A stretch of DNA of 64,000 bases. It comes from Macrostomum hystrix (taxonomy: Eukaryota; Platyhelminthes; Macrostomidae). The stretch covers positions 1,099,501-1,163,500 of the forward strand of contig CATNEN010000015.1 of NCBI GenBank assembly GCA_950097015.1, written 5' to 3'. A model generated the notes under the pieces. The model was not told where the DNA came from and did no database searches. It saw only the letters and a program-made list of their open reading frames with translations. Positions 20,433 to 29,149 of the stretch are shown one piece after another. How positions within the stretch are numbered: the stretch's first letter is position 1; each line of letters opens with the position of its first letter. The position numbers and the translations under genes were made by a program.

Positions 20433-21029
20433 TCAGAGGCTGCCGCTGTCCTGGTCATGATGGCCGCCTGCTTCTCTGCTGCCTCGTGCGTCCTGGCCAG
20501 CTGGAGTGTCAGACAGGCTGATGTTGGGGATGTTCAGCAGGCGCTTCCTCAGTGAGTCGCTGCGACAGCTGGCCACGATTTGGTCCCTGATGAGCGACTG
20601 GCAGAGACCCTCGAACTTGCAGGCTTCCGAGGCGCTCCACAGTCTGCTGTGCCAAGCGTCTATGCAGGATTCGCCTTCTTCCTGGAGACAGTGGCGAAAC
20701 TGGTATCGAATGAAGACGACGTTGTCGCGGCCATGGAAGTGCGTGCTGAACTGTGCGATCAGCTGGTCGACCGTGAGCTCGGCTGCGGGTTCGCCTTCTG
20801 GTTGCTGCGACTGGGTGGCGATCGGACATTGTACAGGTCGCTCACTTCTTTGCCTGCCGTATACAGAAGGATCTGGCGTTTCTTTGATGCCGGTTGCCGC
20901 CAGGTACCGCAGAATGTTGGGCGACCACTCCTGCCAGCGCTTGCTTAGAGAGTGAGGGTCGTCTCTGATGCTTAAGTGGGCTGGTGGAGGCAGTTGTAGG
21001 AAGGCCATGGTTCGGCCTTGCGGCGCCAA
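20433..21029 (-). CDS. Gag-like ORF of the compact LTR element
   Basis: A 198-codon frame starting just inside the 5' LTR, in capsid-like style: YGRQRSERPVQC, then LIAQFSTHFHGRDNVVFIRY, DAWHSRLWSASEACKF and IRDQIVASCRSDSLRKRLL, the usual look of a Ty3-type capsid that ends in a short helical segment. The nucleocapsid zinc knuckles follow in another frame further along, so the original Gag is broken. Confidence 0.7.
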   Translation of the reverse strand: MAPQGRTMAFLQLPPPAHLSIRDDPHSLSKRWQEWSPNILRYLAATGIKETPDPSVYGRQRSERPVQCPIATQSQQPEGEPAAELTVDQLIAQFSTHFHGRDNVVFIRYQFRHCLQEEGESCIDAWHSRLWSASEACKFEGLCQSLIRDQIVASCRSDSLRKRLLNIPNISLSDTPAGQDARGSREAGGHHDQDSGSL

Positions 21030-21031
21030 TG

Positions 21032-21248
21032 TAATAGCTCAAAAGCCAAGCTGTGTGAGGTGCGAAGAAAAAGGTGAGCCCTTCAAGCAGGGCGAGACTG
21101 TATTTATATTTTCGCCTCAACGTGCCACCGATACGATCAACGTGCGCGTGGGGGGCATGTACATAGTGAGCCAGAGTTAGTGATATATGTACTTATTAGA
21201 TTGACCGGCAAAGCGATACGTGAGTGCTAGTAAACTACGGCATGACAG
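21032..21248 (-). repeat. 5' LTR of the compact element
   Basis: 217 bp, bounded on the right by the target duplication ttttt (21249-21253). On its internal side it meets the primer-site-like sequence TGGCGCCGC on the minus strand. Confidence 0.85.
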
Positions 21249-23594
21249 TTTTTATCCCCAAGCAAGGCCGCCCGGACTACCATTTCATTAAATCGTTTCG
21301 GCCAATTAGCCTAACCTCCACCATGGTCAAGCAAATGGAGAGATTGGTGCTCTGGCGCCTCCTCTCTGTGGAGCTGAAAAATATGCCACTAAGCGACAAT
21401 CAACACGCCTTTCGGTCGGGACGTTCCACCGAAAGCGCTCTCCACGCTCTGGTGGACGCTCTGGAAAAGGCCGTCCTCGGGAACGGCTTTGCCCTGAGCA
21501 TCTTCCTGGACATTGATGAGGCCTTCGACAACGTTCTCTTCGAGGCGTTTGACAGGGCCCTACGTATGCGGTACACGCATTCGCATCTTAGGAGGTGGAT
21601 CATGTACATGGTCCGCTACCGCACTGCAACGGCACACCTTGTTGGACGCCAGCGGACGGTCGCTGTCTGCAAAGGTAGCCCACAAGGCGGCGTCTTCTCA
21701 CCAGTTCTCTGGAACATGGTTATCGACGAGCTCTTACGAGACTCTCAGCCAGACCCCATCCTTTAGGTCGGCTACGGGGATGATGTTACGGCAGTGGCAT
21801 CTGCCCGGTACCAGAGGCCCTCCGAGACCTTCTGCAAAACTTTATTAACAACGCCGAAAGATGGGCAACTCGCTGCGGTCTGAAGCTCTCCGAGTCTAAG
21901 ACAGCGGCGATCATGTTCACCAGTAAAAACACATGTCATATTCGCCCCCTACAGCTGTATGGAAAGGACATCACCTTCCAGAAGCAAATTAAATGCTTGG
22001 TCATAACGCTCGATCACAGGCTCAGCTGGACTCATCATGTCCATGCTAAAGGCAAAAAGGCCTTTGCGATCCTGGCGCAGCTGGGTAGGGCGGTGGGCAA
22101 CACGTGGGGTCTCACCCCCAAACGCCTATGGTGGATCTACACTGCTATGGTCAGACCGGCTGTCTCGTACGCCGGACTGATTTGGGCTAGTGCCCTGCAG
22201 CTTAAGACCTGCCATGAGACTCTTCAGAGAGTGCAAGGTCGCGCATGTCGGATAATCATGAGCGCCCCGCCATCCGCCCTCCTTCGATGGCCTCAGCGCC
22301 TTCCTGAACATCCTCCCGCTTGAAATCTTTATCCGCCGTGAGGCGGCAAAAACCGGCCGGCGTCTCCTTGATGCCGGTGTGCGCTTCGTCCCCCAACGAG
22401 CGGCAGCGAAACGAAAGCTCCTGCCGCACACGGACCATTGCCTGAGAGATTTGGATTTGCCTGAGAGCAACGGAATCAATGTCCTCACGGACGGTGAACC
22501 GTGCACGCTCAACCTCCTTCAGCGCTTCAAGGTTCTCATCCCCACCAGGGACCAAGTTAGCGACCACTGGAACACTCAGGAGGTCCACTGCTACACGGAC
22601 GGATCCATGAAGAATGGCTCCGCTGGCTTCGGGGTCTGTATCCTTATCAACGGACGTGTTGTCGCCACACACGCCCAACACACTGGAAAATCCTGGAGCG
22701 TTTTCCAGAACGAGGTCCTGGCCATCAGCTCCTGCGCTGCGGAGTTGAATGAGAAAAAAATCTCAGGCAGGACTATCATCTTTCGCTCGGACAGTCAGGC
22801 TGCTCTGCAAGCCCTCTGTCACATCACCACAACCTCCCGGACAGTATCCGACTGTGTCCGGCAGCTCAATAACCTGGCCGGTAAGAATACCGTCAGACTC
22901 CAGTGGATACCAGGGCACGCCGGTTTCCCTGGAAACGAGCTTGCTGACTACCTGGCCAAGCAGGGAGGAGCCAGCTCTGCGCCGGGCCCCTCCCCACCCG
23001 GCTCCGATTCCGAGCACCGTCATTTATCGTCAGATTAATGATTGGACTGCCAACCTCCATCTTACCCGGTGGAGAAGCATCACTAACTGCCGCCAATCCA
23101 AAGCGGCAGTTCCAGTGCCATCCACTCGGCTCTGGAAGGTCCTTCTAAACCAGACCCGGAAGGACATCCGGGCCCTCACTATGACCCTTACGGGCCATGG
23201 CTGTTACGCCAGACACTGTTTCCTCCGGGGAGACCTCCGGAGTGAGCTGTGCCTGTTCTGCAACCTTGAGGACGAGGATGCCCTGCACTTCGTTCGTCAC
23301 TGCCCTTTCTTAACCAGAGAGAGGCTTAATCACATCGGACCAAACCCATCCATGGACGACGTTTGCAGATCCGAAAACATCCCACGGCTCGTCCGGTTCC
23401 TAAGGGCTACCAGACGAGCCTCTTTCTTCCCCAGCGAGGAACAAGCTGCAGGAAGGACCGAACACGGACCTCCCTGACTGGCCCCGCGCCATCGGCCGAT
23501 TGCGGGTCTTTCAGGGATTAGCGGAATGGGCGATTCCCGCCTCCCCGCTGTGTCCGTCGGACCGCCCTGCAGATAAGTCAAGTAAGTTAAGGCG

Positions 23595-24802
23595 CCATTA
23601 GTAATTTGACACGCCTCAGTAGCTGTGCTTTACTCGTCGAAGGTGCCAAGCCGAAGTTCTGCCGGGCTCGTGCAGTACCCATTGCCATAGAGGAGCAAGT
23701 CAATGCGGAGCTGGACCGCTTGCAACAGCTAGGAATAATTGAACCAATCGAGGGGCCCGTGAGCGACGCATCGCCCGTCCTACGGGTAAAGAAAAAGGAT
23801 GGGACGTTGCGCATGTGCGCCGACTACAGCGTGTACATCAATGAAAAAATCAAATCCGACTCACACCCAATCCCAAATGTGAAGGTCATGTTCTCTCGCT
23901 CGAAGAACGCCAAGGTCTTCGCTACGGTGGACCTTCGCCCTGCCTGTTGGCAGATTGAACTGGAAGAAGCAGCACGAGACCTGTCCATCATCAACACGTC
24001 TCGCGGTTTATATTGGGTCAACAGATTGCAAATGGGGATGAAGAACGCTTCGTTCATCTTCCAGAGAACCATGGAGGCCATCCTAGCCGACATCAAGGGA
24101 TTATATTTCTATCAAGATGACATCCTGGTTCATGCCCCAGATGCCGCTGCCCTGGAAAAGCGACTGTCCGCGGTGCGAACGCGCCTTGCCGAAAAGCGAG
24201 TCACAGTCAACGAGTCGAAATGCGTCAACTACAGCGATTCGATATCCTTTCTAGGGTTCAAAATCTCAGCCGCTGGAATTCAGCCCGACGAACGGTTGGT
24301 CGAGAAAGTCAAGCAAGTGTCCGTCCCTTCGAACAAATCGGAACTAGCCAGCTTTCTTGGACTAGTAAATTTCTTTGGGAGGCTCATCCCGAACTTCGCC
24401 GGAAAGACTGCACCGCTAAACGAGTTAAGAAAGGCCAACGTTTCCTTTAAGTGGTCGAATGAATGCTGCCAGGCTTTTGAGAGTCTCAAAGCTGAAATCG
24501 CGAGCGCTCCAATTGTGCAACCTTACAGCCTTTCTAAGGAATTGACGCTTACAACGGATGCTTCAAAACATTCCATAGCAGCCGTCATTACCCAGGAACG
24601 GCATCCCGTCATTTACATATCAAGTACGCTGTCATCGGCTGAATCAGGTTATTATAACATCGAACGTGAAGCCCTAGCCATTTTTGGCCGTTTCACGACT
24701 GAAGCACTTCCTCCATGGCCGTCACTTTACCATCCACACCGATCACCAGCCTTTGACTCGACTTTTCCCTGGAGGTATTCCGCTCAACACGTCTGCCAGG
24801 AT
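23595..24802 (+). pseudogene. Ty3/Gypsy pol fragment (RT and start of RNase H)
   Basis: A 399-codon frame reads as Ty3-type reverse transcriptase: GAKPKFCRARAVPIAI, SDASPVLRVKKKDGTLRMC, FATVDLRPACWQIEL (first catalytic Asp), LQMGMKNASFIFQRTME, YQDDILVHA (YxDD box), FLGFKISAAGIQPD and FLGLVNFFGRLIPNF. RNase H begins at LTLTTDASKHSIAAVI. Near 24685 the frame shifts and the sequence continues in another frame as WAVSRLKHFLHG and TDHQPL before stopping at the simple repeat. Protease, integrase and LTRs are absent, so it is truncated at both ends. Confidence 0.85.
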
Positions 24803-24838
24803 TAACTAACTAACTAACTAAATAAATAAATAAATAAG
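24803..24838. repeat. Simple repeat (aact)n then (aata)n
   Basis: The tract ttaactaactaactaact passes into aaataaataaataaataa directly after the Ty3 pol fragment. It could be a microsatellite grown from a target site. Confidence 0.9.
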
Positions 24839-24842
24839 CTAG

Positions 24843-25002
24843 CTGTCTCATCGTGCTCTCGGTCGTCGTTAGCTGTCTCGTCGTGCTCTCGGTCGTCGCT
24901 GGTTGTCTCTTCGTGCTATCGGTCGTCGCTGGCTGTCTCTTCGTGCCCTCGGTCGCCGCCGGCTGCCTCTTCGTGCTATCGGTCGTCGCTGGCGGTCTCT
25001 GG
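24843..25002. repeat. 30-bp minisatellite, five units
   Basis: Five units of the type ctgtctcttcgtgctatcgg plus tcgtcgctgg, with point differences. The unit length keeps a frame open (VLSVVAGCLF repeats), but there is no other sign of coding. Confidence 0.9.
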
Positions 25003-25059
25003 AAGTTCTCTACAGTCACGCGAGATTTGGGTTCACTGAAGTCTAAGCGGTGTAGCGGC

Positions 25060-26253
25060 CTATATTTTCAATATAAATACTCTGCTCAGGTCGGAATTTT
25101 TTTGCTAGCACGTTCATAGTTCTTTGATTTAGCTCGTAGCTTAGAATTCTGCAACCCTCATCTATCAAACCTGCTTCCCAATATTCGTCGCCCTTTCATT
25201 ATTCTGTTTAATTGTGGGGCTGATTCGTGGTCATGGCGTTAGAAGATTTAAAGAAAGATCGAGCGGTGATGCGTCGGTCTGTATCGATGTTGGTGGACAA
25301 GGCGCAGGTGGTCATGTCAGCGAAAGAAATCAAAAGTTCGGATGATGATTCGGAGCATGTTAAGCTTCCTGAATTATAAGAAGGGACGACAGAAAGTCAA
25401 GTCTGTCCTTAAAACATGCAACACGTGCATACGTCTTCAAGGCCTGCCGTACAAGATCTCCCAAAGAGCGCAGTTACCTACGTCCCGCGCGTCACCGGGC
25501 AGGGCCTTCCAGCATAATCGAGGTGTACCATCGATTATCTCTGACAACTTCAAAACCTTCCATACGACGGCCAGGCTACTAGATGCAGAAGAAACTCCAT
25601 TACGGACTCAAGCAGGTCAAGATTTTCTGAGCAGCCGCCGAGTCACCTGGACATTTATTCCCGAGCGAGCTCCATGGATGGGAGGCTTCTACGAGAAACT
25701 GATCGGCGTAGTGAAATCCGTAATTAAGAAGACAACCGGAAGGGCGTTCCTGACCTTCGAGGAGCTTTCGACAGCAATCTGTGAGGCGGAAGCAGTTGTA
25801 AACTCAAGACCGCTTGGCTTTGTGTCTTCCAGCGAGCAATCAGAAGTCATCACGCCTGGCCATTTTCTGGTCCTGCGCCGCCTGACAAAAGAACCAGAGG
25901 AAGAAGCGCAAGTTTCCATGGTCCTGCCGCTTCCTGAAAAGCTCCGAAAGTCCAGACATTTACTGAACAAGTTCTGGAAGGAGTGGCAAGCACAGAAAAT
26001 TTTGGCCCTCCGTGAGCGATCAGTCAAAGACGGTCGAACATCGAATCCGGAAATACGACCTGATGACTTAGTGTTCGTGATGGATGCCGGTTTGCCAAGA
26101 CTTCAATGGAAGCTTGCGGTTGTCGAAGCGGTGCACTAGGGTCGCGATGGAATCGCCCGCTCATGCCTACTGCGGTTAGCCAGTTCTCAAAGTGGTCGAG
26201 CGGCCACGCATCTTCGACGGCCAGTGAAGTTGCTAGTACCTCTGGAAGTCTGA
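25060..26253 (+). mobile_element. BEL/Pao-type LTR retrotransposon, internally deleted
   Basis: A possible LTR end with TATA (aatataaatac at about 25070) precedes a primer-site-like tggggctgattcgtggt and ATG at 25233. The 48-codon frame MALEDLKKDRAVMRRSVSML resembles a Gag start and stops at 25377. The next recognisable part is integrase in another frame: GRQKVKSVLKTCNTCIR (zinc-binding end), GVPSIISDNFKTF, FIPERAPWMGGFYEKLIGVV and VVNSRPLGF, then the BEL-type C-terminal part to LQWKLAVVEAVH. A TAG at 26137 precedes more homologous residues (GRDGIARSCLLR) up to 26253. Most of gag and all of protease, RT and RNase H are missing. Confidence 0.75.
25377..26139 (+). pseudogene. BEL/Pao integrase remnant
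   Basis: The open frame runs from the zinc-binding C-x2-C (TCNTCIR) through the second half of the catalytic core to the C-terminal domain. Between ASPGRAFQ and HNRGVPSII the first third of the core is missing, including the first catalytic Asp, so the product could not be active. Confidence 0.75.
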
Positions 26254-26387
26254 CGTGTCGCTGGTGGTATTTCGCTCTGTTGCTATAGCTGCGTCTAGTC
26301 GGTTTTCCTGTGTTTTTTGTCGGTGCTGGTGGCGTTTAGGCGGTTTTCGTTAGCTATCGGTGGCTGTGTGTGTCGTTCGGTGGTCGT

Positions 26388-26934
26388 TCAGTCGGTTGGT
26401 TGATGGTTTTCGGTCGGTTGGTTTTCAGTCGGTTGGTTGATGGTTTTCAGTCGGTTGGTTTTCAGCCGGTTGGTTGATGGTTTTCAGTCGGTTGGTTGAT
26501 GGTTTTCAGTCGGTTGGTTGATGGTTTTCAGTCGGTTGGTTGATGGTTTTCAGTCGGTTGGTTGATGGTTTTCAGTCGGTTGGTTGATGGTTTTCAGTCG
26601 GTTGGTTGATGGTTTTCAGTCGGTTGGTTGATGGTTTTCAGTCGGTTGGTTGATGGTTTTCAGTCGGTTGGTTTTCAGCCGGTTGGTTGATGGTTTTCAG
26701 TCGGTTGGTTGATGGTTTTCAGTCGGTTGGTTGATGGTTTTCAGTCGGTTGGTTGATGGTTTTCAGTCGGTTGGTTTTCAGCCGGTTGGTTGATGGTTTT
26801 CAGTCGGTTGGTTGATGGTTTTCAGCCGGTTGGTTGATGGTTTTCAGTCGGTTGGTTGATGGTTTTCAGTCGGTTGGTTGATGGTTTTCAGTCGGTTGGT
26901 TGATGGTTTTCAGTCGGTTGGTTGATGGTTTTCA
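26388..26934. repeat. 22-bp minisatellite with shorter variant units
   Basis: Units of gtcggttggttgatggtttt plus ca, interspersed with shorter units lacking gatggt. The short units recur at about 26420, 26455, 26667 and 26775. The array ends at a C-rich stretch (ccccccagccccccagccac). Confidence 0.95.
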
Positions 26935-27119
26935 TGGCCCCCCAGCCCCCCAGCCACCCCCCGCAAGGTCTCACGCCCCAGCGCCAACGCACATAACTCA
27001 TACAACGCAGAACAGGCATACAAAGGTAGGAGCGAAGCTATTTTTCAAGCTTTGATTGCACGAAATATGGTGCACCTCCGCCGGTCGCTACTGCCCAAAC
27101 CCCCCCCCCAACAAGTACC
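26935..27119. other. C-rich flank and possible SINE body
   Basis: Opens with runs of C (26936-26962), whose complement has G-quadruplex-type G runs, then DNA of no recognisable content that may be the body of the minus-strand SINE whose head lies at 27120-27210. Confidence 0.35.
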
Positions 27120-27210
27120 GAAATTAATCGTGACCTGAAGGGTGAATCGAGCTAGCGTCCTTCGGAGTGCGAGGCAGCGACGTTAGCCGCTGACCCACTC
27201 GCCCCTGATT
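27120..27210 (-). mobile_element. tRNA-derived SINE head
   Basis: On the minus strand: gcgagtgggtcagcggctaa in the A-box region, an anticodon-arm-like centre, then gctagctcgattcaccc with a B-box-like core, spaced as in a tRNA. Stem pairing is incomplete, so this is a SINE head or decayed tRNA copy and not a working gene. Confidence 0.5.
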
Positions 27211-27586
27211 ATCGTGCTTCTACGGTTGTTGTTCATTTCGCAGTCCGATGTTTTAGCGGCGGCGGCAATGTTAGCTTTTTTTCTTGCGGTACTTTTCCTT
27301 TTGTGAAATGACCTTGACCTCAATCGCTTGGGTCATTGGGGGAGTGTGGCGGAAAAGTATATTTTTTATTCAGCCCAAATGGCCATTGTGCATTAAGTGA
27401 AAGCCGACTCACCTTTCACCCCGCTCCGCCCTGTCATGCAAAGTACATCTGCTCGTGCCCTGGGCACCCTCCCCCACGCGTTTATTTCTCTTCGCTTTAT
27501 CTAAAAAAATTACGTCAAACCAGCGGCACAGCGCGCGCTTGCTTTCTCTCAACAAACCCTAAAGAGAAAATCAATTAAGTCGTGTC
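27211..27586. other. Intergenic, nothing recognised
   Basis: Unique-looking sequence with no frame that carries domain content. It ends where similarity to the intron after exon 2 of the fibrinogen-related gene begins. Confidence 0.35.
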
Positions 27587-27623
27587 AATTCAATTACACT
27601 AAGAAACTACATCTTTACACAAC

Positions 27624-28166
27624 CTCAGCACAAGTGCAGCTGAGCAGTCTTCCAGTCTGCAGACACCCTCAGCGGACCGATTGAGAAGCGAGAGCTCAAG
27701 GCCGAGCTCACAATGCTCTGAGCACTCCACAGCTTCATGAAGTACCGAGCGAGGATACAGATCAGCCAGCTGAGACCTCACAGATGAGGCTTCCAGTGTG
27801 GCCTCATCTTCCAGCACTACATCCAGCTTGAGGTAGTACATGCTACGGCTGTAGTCATACATGACTGACTCGCTGCTCAAGCTGCTGATGTTGTGGCAGA
27901 GCAGAGGCTCGATGAGTAAGTGGCCCTTGATGTCGAGTCTCTGGTGCACTCGAGCAGTGCAGTTCTCGAGGTTGATCGAGTGGATGAACCGCAGCTGACG
28001 GCATGCCGGAAGAGAGTACTTTTGTCTCACCTCTTCGGGATCAAAGAAGGTCTGGTTCTGCAGCATCGGGCGGTAGCTAATCTGATGGCAGGTGTCGTTC
28101 ACACGAGCCGATGCGGTCAGCATCAGATTGTTTAACACCACCGATGGAGCTGATTGAATTTTTGAT
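27624..28166 (-). pseudogene. Stray copy of exon 2 of the fibrinogen-related gene
   Basis: Matches 36169-36735 (exon 2) over its whole length and runs about 20-40 bp into both flanking introns (27587-28188). It keeps the acceptor CCGCAG|AT and the donor GAG|GTTGTG. The protein follows exon 2 up to LADLYPRSV, then reads out of frame (LHEAVECSEHCELG) until about 27640, where a deletion of about 30 bp restores the original frame at VLR. The net change is minus 24 bp, so phase is kept. No copies of exons 1, 3 or 4 are nearby, so it is most likely a relic of a partial tandem duplication. Confidence 0.8.
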
Positions 28167-28306
28167 CTGCGGACAACGACGTGAGCTTACACAATAACTA
28201 TGGTACTTTGTGAATAAATAGACCTTTCCGGGAATCATAGCACACGCGACAAAAATTTAAAGCGAAGCAGTGATTTCTTAGAATATAGGGAAATTGCAAT
28301 TGCATT

Positions 28307-28552
28307 CTGACAGCGCAGGTCCCTGTGTCAGTGGTCTGAAGCCAAAATAGAATTGGTTTTATTCAGTCTGACAGCGCAGGTCCCTGTGTCAGTGGTCTGA
28401 AGCCAAAATAGAATTGGTTTTATTCAGTCTGACAGCGCATGTTCCCTGTGTCAGTGGTCTGAAGCCAAAATAGAATTGGTTTTATTCAGTCTGACAGCGC
28501 ATGTTCCCTGTGTCAGTGGGCTGAAGCCAAAATAGAATTGGTTTTATTCAGT
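28307..28552. repeat. Four tandem 61-62-bp repeats
   Basis: Four nearly identical units start at ctgacagcgcaggtccctgt and end in tagaattggttttattcagt. The last two carry atgttccc in place of aggtccc. They lead directly into the LINE fragment at 28553, so they may be its 5' part or tail. Confidence 0.93.
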
Positions 28553-28700
28553 CTTACAGAGATGGGAGAACTGAAATCAGCAAGCGATTCGAGGAAAGTC
28601 CTGCAGATTCCCGCCAAATTTTTCGAGACCGTCCTGCTGTACAATGCCGAGTCGTGGACGCTGACAGCTACGCTGGAGCGGCAGCTGGACTCGGCGCACT
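28553..28700 (+). mobile_element. LINE reverse-transcriptase C-terminal fragment (RTE/CR1-like)
   Basis: The frame reads FFETVLLYNAESWTLTATLE followed by RQLDSAHSG, the common LINE block L-Y-G-x-E-x-W-x-x-T found downstream of the RT palm domain. Nothing of the palm itself is present, so it is a short fragment. Confidence 0.65.
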
Positions 28701-28933
28701 CCGGTTGTGTAGTGATATGTACTGACTTGCAGCAGCGCGCGTACGCTGAGTACACCGCGCTGGCAGCTGTCTGTTTAACTGCCTGACTATCAATTCATTG
28801 TTCGCGCTATTTTATCACTTCTAATCCTTGCACACAACGTGCCGTCACATAATATACGCTCGTATATATATCGCCTGTTCTCAGGAGCGTGGAGCTGTGA
28901 CTGTTTTCGTTGCCCTCGTGCACTATCACCAGT

Positions 28934-29120
28934 TGTGGTCTAATGTATTTGTGTAGATAGCAAAGCCCGGGGTTAGCACGAAAGCTAGAGCCGCAAACAC
29001 TCTTAACGCGGTCCTCGCAAACAAACAGGTAGAACGAATTGTCTATGGGATATTTAGCTGCAACGGTCAAATACTAGTTTCTATATAATGAAAGTACAAC
29101 ACATATAAAAGTACAACACA
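28934..29120 (-). repeat. 3' LTR of the young element
   Basis: Begins TG and ends CA as usual. It is preceded on the element's strand by the purine-rich AGGGGGTGA (29121-29129), a polypurine tract for plus-strand priming. Read base by base it equals the other LTR. Confidence 0.93.
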
Positions 29121-29149
29121 TCACCCCCTGATCTCCGGATCACAAGAGA

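Larger units (their letters stand above)
19318..21248 (-). mobile_element. Compact LTR retrotransposon carrying only Gag and protease
   Basis: Direct repeats at 19318-19545 and 21032-21248 flank the element, with a 5-bp target duplication (ttttt at 19313-19317 and 21249-21253) inside the LINE. Removing the insert restores the LINE sequence gtggtttttatccccaag. On the minus strand the LTR begins TGTCATGCCG (after one C) and a primer-site-like TGGCGCCGCAAGG follows it directly. The internal 1.5 kb has room only for Gag and protease; no RT, RNase H or integrase is present, so it must have relied on enzymes from other elements. Confidence 0.85.
18276..23585 (+). mobile_element. Non-LTR retrotransposon (I/Jockey-like), 5'-truncated, split by a nested LTR element
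   Basis: Pieces in element order: the end of an endonuclease domain (HNWGSSDINSRGED, then LSDHKYISFQL) at about 18280-18530; a linker; the start of the RT region to 19312; an interruption at 19318-21248; then RT from 21249 (FIPKQGRPDYHFIKSFRPIS, FLDIDEAFDNV, KGSPQGGVFSPVLWN and YGDD at 21771); RNase H at about 22588-22975 (CYTDGSMKNG, FRSDSQAAL, WIPGHAGFPGNELAD); and a C-terminal C-x2-C-x8-H-x4-C finger near 23250-23310. A stop at 21764 lies just before YGDD, and frame changes occur near 18660, 19200, 21830, 22325 and 23035. RNase H after RT suits the I-type LINE clades. It is dead and 5'-truncated. Confidence 0.85.

Noticed and set aside
19715-20955. Plus-strand frames within the nested LTR element
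   Set aside because: The minus strand carries recognisable Gag, zinc knuckles and protease with matching LTR polarity, so the plus frames are shadows.
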